Shown here: piece by piece, positions 10,135-21,743 of the stretch
How the letters are laid out: each line of letters starts with the position of its first letter
How positions within the stretch are numbered: the first letter of the stretch is position 1
NCBI GenBank assembly: GCA_012274445.1
Contig: JAAROD010000069.1
Span: forward strand, 868,001-932,000
Reading direction: 5' to 3'
DNA: 64,000 bases
Source of the DNA: Sclerotiophoma versabilis
Lineage: Eukaryota > Ascomycota > Dothideomycetes > Pleosporales > Didymellaceae
Notes under the pieces: generated by a model
The model's input: only the letters and a program-made list of their open reading frames with translations
The model's database searches: none
What the model was told of the DNA's origin: nothing
Made by a program: the position numbers and the translations under genes

Positions 10135-12451
10135 ATGAAAACAAATGCTGGAGACCAGTCTAGTCATTTCTTACAGGGGCTGGTCTCCCAAGATGGCGGT
10201 AATGAGGAGCTGGTATCTCAAAAATCTGTGGCATGCAGCGATTTCATCTCCACTGATGGAGGCGAAGACAAGGACGAAAGATATGACAGCAACCCAGAGC
10301 ACGCTTCCCCGCCGAAAAGCCCTGAGATAGCTTTACGAACTAAGAGTTTCCAAAGTGACCTCAATCTGCTCCAGTACACCGGACTTTCACGGAACGAATA
10401 CACATCGATATGGACGCGTCTAGGGACACCGCAAGGCTCTTCGGGACTGAGTCTCGGAGCGGTCCTCGATGGCACAGGTGATCGAAAGATCTACGATTAC
10501 TTGAAGCCCGTACCAAAGTCTGGGAATTCGTTCGGCGAGCAGCAACAGAAACGTATTGTCCATTACAGCGAATCACTGAGGCACTCAGGAGCTCTGGGCA
10601 TTACAAGGATTCCAGCTCAGTTGGCGGATCCAGAAGTTCTAGTTCAACTCGGCTATTCGTTCATCATAGAGGTATTGGGTGCCCACAAATTTACATTCCT
10701 ATAATGCTAACATCAGCTAGAGAAAACGTATTGAAATAGCACAAGCTCTTGATCGAGAATCCATCGACGAGATAGTCAACATGACCGACAAAGCGCGAGC
10801 AGCGGAACAGCGCGTGCAAGGTGAAGCATGGGAACTTACTTCTTTGGTTGTCGTCGTTGTCCACCACGGGCCTGCGCAAGAACAAGTCCAAAACGGAGCG
10901 CCTCGTGGAACAAGTGAATACAAGACGTTGCATAACCTAGCAACATTACCTGATGCATCTGCTCATTCAGACCAAGCAAAAGATTACATCGAAAGTCCAC
11001 CCGATGCCAGTAGGCGACCTATACGACGTATACCAAACAGCCGATCCTTGGCGGGTACATCGGTCACAGGATTCCATACGTCTCGTTCGTTGATGTCCAA
11101 AAATAGTTACAAGACAGCTCCAGGATGGTCAGATCATCATGAGCTTGCACGAAAGCAGCTTCGGGAGTGAGTGTCTTAATACCTTGGTACTGATCAACTG
11201 CTCATGACTCCAATCAGAAACAGTCAGTACGCCCAAATGCTAAGGTCAAGAGACTTGTGGCCGGTTGATCCGTCCGCAGAACAGGATTGGTCTGGAAGAG
11301 GACAGCATGTCGAGTTTACAAAGAGTGAACGCGGCTTAATCAACAGCATCCTTGTTGTACAAGGAGTACTTGGTAGTACGACAGGTACGATTGTAGAGAG
11401 TGTAAAATGTCGGCGCATTCTCCTTGCGCGGAAAACAATTTCTTGCGACCGCAGATTCACCAAGGAACAAGCTATTGAAGAAGTGGCTCACATCACTCGC
11501 CTTAGTCACGCACACATACTTCGTGTAGTTGGGACCTATGTCCTAGGGAAACATCTCTCTATCCTGCTTTACCCGGTTGCGCAGTACAATCTCGAAGGGT
11601 ATCTGGAGACAATCGTTGAGGCTTCCGTCGGAAGGCGTCAGTGGATCGCCATGGCCCACTCGTGTCGCGCATTCTTTGCCTGTCTGAGCGACACAATTTG
11701 TTACATCCATTCCAAGTTCATGAAGCATTTAGACATCAAGCCGCACAACATACTTGTTCGGAAACAGCCAAAGTCATCATATGTTCTTCTCGAGTACCCA
11801 TATACCTTCAAAATCTACATCGCAGACTTTGGGGTATCACGATCATACGCTCGAGCCGATTTGATAGAGACGGACGGACAGATATGCTTCACGAAGAAGT
11901 ATGCAGCACCAGAAGTCGCGTCACTTGAAAAGCGGGGCTTGCCTGCGGATATATTTTCCCTTGGTTGCGTCTTCCTGGAGATGTATCTAGTCCTGTGCGA
12001 CGCATGTACTGGAAACGCCTTCCACGACAACCTGGTCAACCTGCAAAACTCAGGTTCAGGATATGACAAATTGAAAGAACTACGGCGACAGAATGGGCTG
12101 GGGGCCACTCATTCTCACGGGCTCCAGGCTCGCCTTGAAACAAGTCCTAATGGGAGTTCGTACCAAACCAATCTCAGCATGCTAAGGGAACAATATCTTG
12201 ATGTTACCACGGCAACAGATCTATTAAGCCCGAACTTGCCAAAAGAGAAATTTCGGAAAACTTCCTCTGGTGCTCTCCGACTGCTCATTGCCACGATGAT
12301 GAGTCCATCCCCAAGGGAGCGACCAACGGCATCTGCATTGAGAAGATTGTTTGTCGGGAACCCCTGCTGTGACAAAGGGCCTTGTCAACTGGAAGCCACG
12401 GTAGATGATTCGGATCAAGATGATGATGTGGATGAAGGCTTGGAGGACTAA
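10135..12451 (+). CDS. protein kinase-domain protein, copy 1 of tandem pair
   Basis: Three exons: 10135-10671, 10721-11166 and 11218-12451, giving 738 residues. Intron 1 (49 bp) ends in ctag right after an in-frame TAG, which fixes the acceptor. Intron 2 (51 bp) is phase 2. The N-terminal half is unrecognised and polar. The C-terminal half, from about residue 370, is a Ser/Thr-type kinase fold: loose glycine loop (VLGSTTGTIVES), ARKTI lysine, catalytic loop KHLDIKPHNIL with Asp, Lys and Asn all kept near residue 500, metal motif ADFGVS, and a YAAPEV activation-segment end. All catalytic residues are present except that HRD reads HLD. An acidic tail ends the protein. Substrate unknown. It is paralogous to the gene at 14084-15872 and follows rad4, as the second copy follows a rad4 relic. 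Confidence 0.8.
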
Positions 12452-13460
12452 GTTCCATAGCCTGGTGGCTTTGCCGTTTGACAAAGAGAAAGCTTTAGGA
12501 ATAGCAAGCCGCATGTCATCCTGACGCTATTCACGCGTGGATGGCACTAGCCAAATGCGAGACGGTAGTGGTACCGGTGCCGCGTGCAGCCTGACGAGTT
12601 TTGTCTTAGTGGCTGTCTTGGTGACTCAGTACATGCTTTTTCTGTGCATATACTAGAATGCCACACGGCTTTGTTTCGTCGCAATACTGAGGATGAGACT
12701 TCTTGGTATGCGGCCACAGGGGAAATCTTTCAAATAGACAGGAATTTCCTTGCAAAGATGGGGATAGAGTGAAGGTTCAACAGAGTTGGTAGCCAACCAT
12801 TAATCAGAAATAGTCAGCTGATAGAGGAAATGGTCGAGATTTTTCCGTTACTTGCAAGCATCAAATTCCTCTACTGCTCAGCCTTTTCTACCCGAAAGTG
12901 CTATCCAGCAATAGATCCACCATCTACTCTAGACCAATTGGGACTTTTATGTATGATTATGACGGAAACTAGCGGAGCGCACCTATTTATTTTCAGTACC
13001 GCAGGTGCAGATAAGTATGTTGTCATATCTTGATATACGAGCATGATGGATTGACTATTTTCACGGGGTCTGACACAAGTCGTACATCACCAACACATTC
13101 TGCCATGATTAAGATGAGCTGATTCTTGTTAGTTATGAACAGGGCATTGTTGTCACAGACAGGTCTGGTAATTTGCATGTCATGGACCATGGTTTGAGGG
13201 GTTTTGCAAGAGTATGTGTTCTTAGAGAGAGCTGTTGAAGCTCACATTTATGATCTGTATAGCTGCCTACAGAATAACCAACCACAGTCACTCGAAAACG
13301 AACTTCAAGCATTACTTGGATCCAATTTTGACGATAAAAACCCATAGGGGTTGAACCCAAGAAAAGTGCGCGTTCTGCTGAAGTGGTTTATTAAAACACG
13401 CCCACCAGGATCTCCATTAACCGAGTTTTGAGTACTTTACCTAGAGAGTATCTTTCTCTC
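12452..13460. other. intergenic region between kinase copy 1 and the rad4 relic
   Basis: About 1 kb with only short frames and no recognised domain. It is moderately AT-rich. I see no match to the region after kinase copy 2. Confidence 0.4.
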
Positions 13461-13705
13461 GGAAGCTCCTTCAGATGCACTAGTAATGCTAATGTCCACT
13501 CAATCCGCACCTAAGCACAAGGCTGTGCGCAAGAGCAACGCGCGGGTAAAACGTCACTTTATTGCAAGGAAGCGAAGACAAAACAGATGCGACTGACGTT
13601 ACTAAGAAGACATTTTCAAAGAAAGATGCAAGTAGTAGGAGACTTGACTGTGGCAGGGAAGGAAGAATGCAATGCAGGGGGAAGGGGAAGGCGACCAGGT
13701 ACCTA
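13461..13705 (+). pseudogene. decayed duplicate of the rad4 3' end
   Basis: Aligns by eye to rad4 nucleotides from about 9593 onward. The blocks ggaagctcc, tccactcaatccgcacc, aggctgtgcgcaagagc and cagatgcgactga match agaagctcg, tccactcgatccgcgcc, aggctgcgcgacagagc and cggatgcgactga in the same order and spacing. In protein terms QSAPKHKAVRKSNARVKRHF mirrors RSAPKRQAARQSDAQVKSHF. A 2-bp deletion near 13568 then shifts frame, after which GSEDKTDATDVTKKTFSKK mirrors GSEDETDATDITERTSPKK. Similarity fades near 13700. It is a non-functional fragment carried along when the neighbouring kinase gene was duplicated. Confidence 0.8.
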
Positions 13706-14083
13706 GGTAGGCTTAGCGACAGTCTTCCTTCATGGCCTCTCAAGACACTACCCAATAAAACGTGTCTCAAATTCTGGCAAGGCAAGCGCCGCAACAATTG
13801 TTTTATTGGCGAGGCGCACTTACCTGCATAACGCTAATCAAGAATCGACGAGGGGCTCAGCCTTCCTCACCGGTTTTCGAAAGTTTACCCATCTCCAGCT
13901 TCCAAATACCATCCAAACCCATCGATTGAGATTGGAAATCTGCATTCCGCATCACATTCTCTCGCTTGTATCGTGTAGGTACGTCGTTCAGGTACATCGA
14001 GTCAGGTGGCTCACAGCTGGCAGGGTCTCAGCTTACCAGAGTAGTCACACATTTGCGGTCATTCAACTACAACTGCGACGTAA

Positions 14084-15872
14084 ATGTCTTCAATCAGTAC
14101 TCAGCAAGAGGACGAAAATATTGCTCGGAGAGAATGGATTCGCTGGATTGACGGGAGCTTTATGCCGAAACAGGATATGGCTGAGAGCCTTAGATGGATC
14201 CAGGATGTGGTGAAGAATTTTACGTTGGATGTCGACCACACCTTACAAAGGAACATTGGTGATTATAGTGGTCCTAATGAGTGCGGTCATCTCCTGTTGA
14301 CGGCCGGACTTGTATGCCAAAGATGTTTGTGGTGTTCGTGGTTGTCAACCCCAATTTCCAGGTCACGGTTTGAGCACAAAAACAGCCATAAAGTTGAAAT
14401 GCATCTTCCAGCAGGTGAGCTTGGGGACTTCTCCTTCAGGTATACTTCGCCATGCCCCTCGGACGGAAGCAACTGGGATCGCAAGAGCTATTTTACATCG
14501 TTGTCCACCTTTGGCGCCAGAACCTACCATACTGCCACCGTTGGGCCAGATTACGAAGGACATGTAAATAATGTTTCACTGAAAAGGTAAGTGAAGCGCC
14601 TGAATGCATTGCGGCAACCATCGTACCTAACATTCCTTGTGAGTTAGCACCGACAAATATGCACGTTTACTTCGATCAAAAAACCTCTGGCCTGTTGATC
14701 CCGCCTCAGAACAGAACTGGTCTGGGCGTGGGCAGCATGCTGAATTCCAGAAGCATGAGCGCGGTCTAGTCAATGAAATCCTTGAGGTCTGCGAGACTTT
14801 AGGGACAACAGCCACAGCAATAGTTGAAAGTGTTAAATGTCGTCGCATCCTTCTCGCGCGCAAAACCCTTGTGTGCCGACGAACAATCGACAAAGAGCAG
14901 GCTATCAGCGAGGTAGCGCATTTAGCTCGACTCAGGCATGCGCATATATTGCGTGTCATCGGAACTTACATCATTGGTCCACAACTTTCAATTCTTCTCT
15001 ATCCAGTGGCTGAGTATAACGCCAACAACTTTTTGCAAGTCATAAGGAACTGCGCAGACAGCCGCGCACACGACATGTATGTTATTTGTTTTGATTTTTT
15101 CGGGTGTTTGAGTGACGCCGTCTCCTACATCCACGCAAACTTGACGAAGCACATGGACATCAAACCGCAGAACATACTCATTCGAGCCCGTGCGCTCGGC
15201 GTTGACGATATGTGGATCACAACTTTGTCGCTGCATCTTTGGGATCCCTACACAACGTACGAAGTATTCATTGCAGATTTTGGAATTGCTCGCTCATACG
15301 ACAAACCAGAAGATGTACTGACAGATGGGTCAACACCTTTCACTTGCAGATATGCCGCACCAGAAGTGGTCAAACAAGACAAACGCGAATTGTCTGCCAA
15401 TGTATTCTCCCTGGGATGTGTTTTCCTGGAATTCTTCGCATCTCTTTGCGAAGCTGGCTGGAATCACTCGTTTCCTTTCTCCCGATTTGGTACACGCCTG
15501 GCGCCACGCGAACGCCAACTTTCAGATACGTACGGGTCACGGACACCATGGTCAAAGTTGCAAGAGATCTTGAACGCAAATTCGAAACAGGATAGTTCGT
15601 ATCAAGCGAACATTGTGGCATTGAGGATGTATTACCGAAGCCTTACTGCGGCATATTTGGTCGAGGTCAATGGCTTCCCTGTTCTCGAAGAATTGGTGGA
15701 CCAGTTCAGTAGCATGATCAGCGTTCACCCGGATGAAAGACCGACTAGCAAAACGCTAAGTCAAGTGTTTTGGAAGAAATCTTGTTGCAGAGAAAGACCT
15801 TGCCAACTCGAAGCTTTTTCCGATAGAGAGGTGACAGTCGGCGATGAAGACGCCAGTGAGACATCGGAGTGA
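14084..15872 (+). CDS. protein kinase-domain protein, copy 2 of tandem pair
   Basis: Two exons, 14084-14586 and 14648-15872, 575 residues. The 61-bp intron has a gtaagt donor and a cctaac branch point and is phase 2, the same phase and place as intron 2 of copy 1. From that intron on the two proteins align closely: YARLLRSKNLWPVDPASEQNW here against YAQMLRSRDLWPVDPSAEQDW. The kinase domain keeps the ARKTL lysine, KHMDIKPQNIL catalytic loop, ADFGIARS metal motif and YAAPEV. The first 167 residues, before the intron, do not resemble copy 1 and contain a small Cys cluster (CGH, then CQRCLWC). Probably an active kinase of unknown substrate. The different N-terminus suggests a new partner or regulation, or an altered 5' gene structure. 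Confidence 0.8.
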
Positions 15873-18416
15873 AGTACGGAATACAGTCCATGGGATCACT
15901 AGGGAACAGAGCGTTACCGGTTGGTCTTGTCTGTTCGCAACAGCGTAAGCATTCTTGGTTGGATAGGATTGTTACTCGTCGGGTGGCTGTCCAAGTACTA
16001 GTATGGTTCTGTTGATGTCGCGCCGAATCCCAACCTTTAAAAGATCAAGCCTGCAACGATCTTCACTTGACATTCCCGGAAGAGAAGCATACTATGCGGT
16101 TTGAGAGATACCAAGATGGACTATGACGAAGTGTCAAAATAGCAACTATATCACGTGAAGAACCAAAGGGTTCGCTGTATGTACAAGGGAAAAGGATATG
16201 GTAATGAACCTCATCCAATTCAATTCAGTGTGCTCTACTCATCAAGGCCATAATATCTTGAATACATATAAAGCTTTCTTGATAAAGCCGGGCCACAATG
16301 ACACCGTGCACAATGACCCTTGTGGATTTTCTTTGCTTTTTTATAACCCGCCAAACACCTTGTAGGGGTGAGTACGCATATCAAGAATATTGAAGTCCTT
16401 TTTGCGGGCGTGCGGGAGCCAGCGTGATCCCTTCCCGTTCACCGGGCCGCGCCGAACCAAACTTCAATTTACACATCATTCGTTTTGACGACTACATATC
16501 ATTGCAAGCTTACAACGTCAAAAACCTACAATTTCGGTCCAAACTTGAGGAATTGTCATGTCGTTACGCAACGGTTGTGTGCGCCTCGTGGTTCTGTCTT
16601 AGCAGTTGCGGTTGGCGCGCAGGGCGCAGCGCGCGTGAACCACGTTGACGTGTCAGACCTTGATAGCTCGACTTGGTGCGTGAGAGTAAGTGCAGCGGAC
16701 AACGCATGCGTCTTGTAGGGCTATGCGAACAGGTAGGACGAATGGTATGACGAGCTGGAAGCACAACTGTCGTGATGGAGGGTTGGTGTTGCATTGTTGA
16801 CACAATGTCATCACCAGTAACGGCAGGAGTGAGAGTGGAGATGAAGCGTGTCGACGCGGAAATGGAACGATAGAAGCCAAGAGCTAAACCTCATACAAGA
16901 TAGCAATACGTGACACGATATCACAGTCGATTACTCGCGTTCGATAGTGGGAGGTTTGTCCTTCGCAACGAGTTCGAAGAACGCTGCAGCCGCGGAGGCA
17001 GGGTGTGCTTTGAGTGCTGCATGTTGGGTTCTTAAGCGTGCATCGACGGTCGATGCCCTCTGCAGCGCAAGGTGCAGAAGCGAGTCTGCCGGTGACGAAG
17101 AACGCCTCTTGTGCGACCTCAGGGTGGGGCACTCGCGTACAGAGACTTTACCGGATACAGCGATCTCCTGCGTCTGTCATGAGCTGCAGAAGGATCGCAG
17201 TTGGGAGGTTAGCCGCTGCGCTATGTGTGGACTAACGCATGCAGGCCCAAAGGAGGTCGTGAACGTGAAAACAGAGGGGCCGAAAAGCATCAAGCTTGCA
17301 AGCCAAAGAAAAAAAAAAGAAGTCTTGGTGAAGGGTGCGAGAGCTGAGGACAGGGCAATGACGACAGGAAGGAGGAGTGCAGTGAAGCGTGAGCATTGTG
17401 ACGCGCTCACCGCATCTCGCGAAGGGTGGCTGTCGTGCCCGGCTCGCACCAATCAGCCCTTCGAACGCGTTCTCTTGCAGCTTGCATCTCGGTCGCCCTG
17501 CATCTGATTCGACTCGCGTGGTTGTGTTTTCGGCCCTGAGCTGCGTATTTTGCAGGCCTGATCAGCTTGCGCAACCAATTGTGTGGTGCAGCTTGACCGC
17601 CACAAGTAGCCATAACGCAACGAAGCTGCGCACACAGGCTTTTTGACGGCCTCTGCTCCCCGCGCCGCGAGTCTTGTAGCGATAGCTGGCTCTGTGTAGC
17701 ACTTCGGCTCTCTTCTCGGGCTTGCATTGGGCGGTTTCCAGGGCGCACAGCAGTTCCAGGGCCTGGACAGGACGTTTTCTCGCGCCGACTGGGATGCGTT
17801 GATTGGGCAGGAACGCCCACCACAGCCTCACATCACATCTTACATCCCAGGACTCACACTTGCATACACGCACGATTCTCTCGCCGTGGAGCCCTTTTTG
17901 ACCGCCAGCCTGCTCGATCGTGCCCTTTTGAGCCTCATCTGACGTCGCCGGGCCCCCGTTGCTACCTGCCCTCGCTGCATTGTTTGCGAGTTAGGCGCCA
18001 ACAAGCAAGCTCCTTTGGGCGTCAAGAACACAACAAGCGAAGCTACTGTCTAGCGAAAGCACCCACGCGAAATTATCGCGCAGAGCCGTCTCGTAAAAAG
18101 GAACGCGGGAAGAGGCTGAAGAGAGGGGAAATGCACGTCCACGGACGCTGGTAGCAGCCACGGTAACACCAACCACGACACAGCATGACGGCGGCGCCAA
18201 ACCGACGCCACGAGTCCAATCGAGCCGAACGTACGCAGCGCGCGCTGGTCCCCTACCCGCCCCGCGACCTATCGAGAGCGCGCCCGTTGCTTTTACCAGC
18301 CAAGCCGTCCTGCGCGTTAGGCGAGCATCGAGGAGATAAGACGGCGGGCGTTGCAGGCTGAGCAGCAACACCGCGCCGCGCTCGAGCGGTGCGCGTGAGA
18401 CATCTGATACCAGAAG
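15873..18416. other. 2.5-kb intergenic region, no supported gene
   Basis: No recognisable coding region. 16.0-16.4 kb is AT-leaning. 16.9-18.4 kb is GC-richer with overlapping open frames on both strands that look like composition effects. The right end probably holds a long 5' leader for the kinase-like gene at 18417. Confidence 0.4.
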
Positions 18417-21400
18417 ATGCCCCAAGTGCCGGCCGCCGAGAATGGGGGAACGAGCCGCGACCGAAGCAGGCAGAGGGCCAGGACAGAGGTCGGCGCGAAC
18501 AGGAGCATGTGGAATCGCCTGAGCTTCAATAAGATTGGCAGCTGGCTGAAGCGTGACGACGACGAACAACCGCCGTCCCCGACCAAGAGCAGGCCGGAGA
18601 GCGCTGGGACCAAAGAACACGACAGGCCACAGTCAAGCGGAGGCCTATTGCACAGAAGAGGCAGCAGGAAGGTCGTCCCCGGCCTACCACGCCCGCTGAC
18701 CTTCAAGCGCATGCAGAGCGAGATGAGGGACAAGCTGCTCGAGGTTCCGCCTGAGCCTGAGCAGAGACGCGCTACATCTGCCGACCGCAAGCCCTCAATC
18801 GTCTCGAAACGCAGCCTCTCGCCCCCACCCATATCCACACCATCCGCCTCGGCCCCCGATCTACTGAGCACACACGAGAGCGACATCCACAGGCAAGAAA
18901 AAGAGAAGGAGCAGCAGCTAGAGGAGCCTACAATAGGTGGCGGACCAGACTCGAACATACCTGCAGGCGCAAGACAGGTCGACTATAGCGTCGAGAACCT
19001 TCCAGACCCCGAACCTGCAGCCAGTCCACTACCCATCGAGCTCGAGGACTCGTACCTTGAACACGCCGCGCACCACTCGATATCTGACGTTGACGATGTA
19101 CGCTTGCAGGAAGAGCTGGAAGCAAAGTGGATACTGAACCTCAGCATGCATTTCAGAGACATGTCGGACCGAGAGAAGTTCTTCGTCACCTATGCTGAAG
19201 AGCGAAATAAGTGGAGAAGAGTCACGGTCTCGTGCGATTACCGCAACCTCGAGCCAGACTCTCTAGAGTCAGATCTCAAATCGTTGCACTACCAGCGAGA
19301 CAAGAGCGCCAGGGTCTACGAAGCTATACGTGACTCGCTGCCAGACATACAGTTCTACGACACCGTTACAAACCTGAAGCTTGAGACATCTCAGGGTCGC
19401 CTTCACGTCCACGTTACTGAGGATGTCAATGAGATCATACCGTACCCTTCCACCTCTGCAATTGGTCACCTGGAATACCGTCGTTTCAAAGAGACAGACG
19501 TCGACTTCGACTCGCACATCTCTGGATTCGTCTACAAGGTCGGTGTCAAAAATCGAACGTACATCAAGAAGGAGATTCCAGGGCCAGACGCAGTAGAAGA
19601 GTTTCTCTACGAGATCAATGCTCTCAGTAGCCTCCAGGACTCAAATTCTGTCATTCAATTCGAGGGCGTTATTGTTGACGAGACTGGTGAGCTGATTAAG
19701 GGACTGCTGATCAGCTATGCAAAGGAAGGCGCACTCGTCGACATGATTTATGATTTCAAGCACCAGCTCTCATGGGAGCGTCGCGAGAAGTGGGCCCGCC
19801 AGGTCGTGGAAGGACTTTCAGAAATCCATGAAGCTGGATTCGTACAAGGCGACTTTACTCTCTCGAACATCGTTATCGACGCCAACGACGACGCAAAGAT
19901 CATTGACATCAACCGTCGCGGCTGCCCAGTAGGTTGGGAACCACCTGAGCTTGCCAGGCTGATCGAGAGCGGCCAAAGGATCTCAATATACATTGGGGTC
20001 AAATCAGATCTTTTCCAGTTGGGTATGGTGCTGTGGGCGCTTGCTGAGCAGCAGGACGAACCTGAGCGTCAAGAAAGACCGCTTGCAAGAACGCTAAATC
20101 GACCGTCGAACATCCCTGAGTACTTCAAAGAAATCGTCAGGGCCTGTCTTAGCGACAAGCCACGCGACCGACTGTCAGCAAAGAGCCTGTTGAAGAGGTT
20201 TCCGAAGTCTGTCGAAATAGATGACTTTAAGCCAAGGATTGGGCTTAGAGACAGCCTGTCATCGCACAGAAGTGACAAGGAATATATCGACCCCAAAATG
20301 GCTGTTGACCATGATGACATCTCAAAGCACCGCCAGCACTCGCGATCGAAGTCGTCGTTCGAGAAGGTCAATGTGCCGTCGACAGAGTATGTTCCGTCAG
20401 CCGGATCTTACATCCTTCCAAACCCACAAGACGACCGTGGCCGATCGCCAGATCATATCAGAAATAGAAGTAGGAACAGACAAAGCGACTACTCACCTTA
20501 CCCTGGCCATCGCTCGATCATGTCTCTTGATGATTCCGAGCTGGACAACGATCTGGCAAGCCTGCCTGCGAGTCGCGAGACAAGATGGGAGCAAGTGTAT
20601 GTCGATGGTGATACGAAGCTTGTTCAAAGAGGTGGTGGTGAAGCGAGCATGCATGACTTCGACAACCAAGACACGAAAGAAGTATACATTACACCCGGAA
20701 CCCTTGAAAGTTCTTTCGTGAACAACAAGTCAGACGAAAGCACGCCACTGAACCTCTCTACAATTGTTGATGGGCCGCCAATGAAAACGCAAGTGACACC
20801 CACATACGGTCAGGACACTGACCATAACCGGACTGTGGCAAACAAGGCGCCTTTCAGTGATCGAATTCACCAGCTCGCTCAAACACAGACCGAGGACACG
20901 TTGCCTAAGCAGAACCCAGACGAGGAAGATATTCACCACAAAGCTCCTGACACAGCTTTCTTAACAGAACTTGAGCACGAGTTCGAATATGATTCAGCGC
21001 CCAGCTCGCTCGCACCATCTCGTGTCGGCACTGGTTTCTCCATATTCGATCGTCCAGAGCGCAACTATAGGATAGGTACTGGCTTTACTACCTTTTCGGC
21101 CGCTACAAACTTCAATTCTCCACTCCGTCAGGACACGGGCTTTGCCGAGCCTCCGAAAGACTCCCATGAGAGCGAGCGGATTCGGAAAAGCCTCGATGAA
21201 AGTAAGCGAAATGCCAAAACATTAACGACCGGAGAGCAGAGGATCGTCGAGAGACTTTGGGAACCAAAAGATGACAAAGAACTTGGCTTTGGAGAGGGCG
21301 TGAGGGGACACTCACTTCAGCTGCAAAATCAGGATCCATACGCTTTACAGTCCAACACCGCGATGGTAGATCCTGGTACAAAATCACAGAACCTGATGTT

Positions 21401-21743
21401 GTCGGGAGCAGACGCCGCACTCCCTATTGACGGAAAGGTCACACGCCACCTACACCAACCTCAGGACAAGTCGCTGGAAGAGAAGACATCAAACACAACA
21501 ATCCGCCCGCACACCCTCCCTCCACCGATCCCAGCTTTCCACAACTACACCAACGCATCAGATGTAGCAGCACACAGTATCGATGCTGCACCACAATCAC
21601 ATCACGATACGAAGGCAGTCTTCGAACCGCCTGCCACACCACAGTACGAGCACGAATATTTCCAACGCTTGCGCACGAACTCCGACCTCAACAACAAAAG
21701 ATCACAGGATCTTGAGGATTATCTGAACAGCGAGATAGAGTAA
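18417..21743 (+). CDS. large fungal kinase-like protein
   Basis: A 1108-residue intronless protein with ATG at 18417. The first 200 or so residues are Ser/Pro/Arg-rich and look disordered. A kinase-like domain covers about residues 365-605. It has a conserved lysine in TYIKKEI, a glutamate in EEFLYEINAL, a catalytic loop VQGDFTLSNIVI (Asp and Asn kept, HRD and the loop lysine lost), a metal site IIDINRRG in place of DFG, and WEPPEL in place of APE. The C-terminal 500 residues are low complexity and contain a short repeated RIGTGFTTF/RVGTGFSIF motif. The divergent loop could mean weak or absent catalysis, but Asp/Asn/Asp are all there. Role unknown. Probably cytosolic, since no signal peptide or membrane segment is seen. 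Confidence 0.75.
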   Translation: MPQVPAAENGGTSRDRSRQRARTEVGANRSMWNRLSFNKIGSWLKRDDDEQPPSPTKSRPESAGTKEHDRPQSSGGLLHRRGSRKVVPGLPRPLTFKRMQSEMRDKLLEVPPEPEQRRATSADRKPSIVSKRSLSPPPISTPSASAPDLLSTHESDIHRQEKEKEQQLEEPTIGGGPDSNIPAGARQVDYSVENLPDPEPAASPLPIELEDSYLEHAAHHSISDVDDVRLQEELEAKWILNLSMHFRDMSDREKFFVTYAEERNKWRRVTVSCDYRNLEPDSLESDLKSLHYQRDKSARVYEAIRDSLPDIQFYDTVTNLKLETSQGRLHVHVTEDVNEIIPYPSTSAIGHLEYRRFKETDVDFDSHISGFVYKVGVKNRTYIKKEIPGPDAVEEFLYEINALSSLQDSNSVIQFEGVIVDETGELIKGLLISYAKEGALVDMIYDFKHQLSWERREKWARQVVEGLSEIHEAGFVQGDFTLSNIVIDANDDAKIIDINRRGCPVGWEPPELARLIESGQRISIYIGVKSDLFQLGMVLWALAEQQDEPERQERPLARTLNRPSNIPEYFKEIVRACLSDKPRDRLSAKSLLKRFPKSVEIDDFKPRIGLRDSLSSHRSDKEYIDPKMAVDHDDISKHRQHSRSKSSFEKVNVPSTEYVPSAGSYILPNPQDDRGRSPDHIRNRSRNRQSDYSPYPGHRSIMSLDDSELDNDLASLPASRETRWEQVYVDGDTKLVQRGGGEASMHDFDNQDTKEVYITPGTLESSFVNNKSDESTPLNLSTIVDGPPMKTQVTPTYGQDTDHNRTVANKAPFSDRIHQLAQTQTEDTLPKQNPDEEDIHHKAPDTAFLTELEHEFEYDSAPSSLAPSRVGTGFSIFDRPERNYRIGTGFTTFSAATNFNSPLRQDTGFAEPPKDSHESERIRKSLDESKRNAKTLTTGEQRIVERLWEPKDDKELGFGEGVRGHSLQLQNQDPYALQSNTAMVDPGTKSQNLMLSGADAALPIDGKVTRHLHQPQDKSLEEKTSNTTIRPHTLPPPIPAFHNYTNASDVAAHSIDAAPQSHHDTKAVFEPPATPQYEHEYFQRLRTNSDLNNKRSQDLEDYLNSEIE

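Noticed and set aside
16947..17507. 186-codon plus-strand frame upstream of the large kinase-like gene
   Set aside because: Non-ATG start, Arg/Ala/Ser bias, equally long frames on both strands; no family resemblance.
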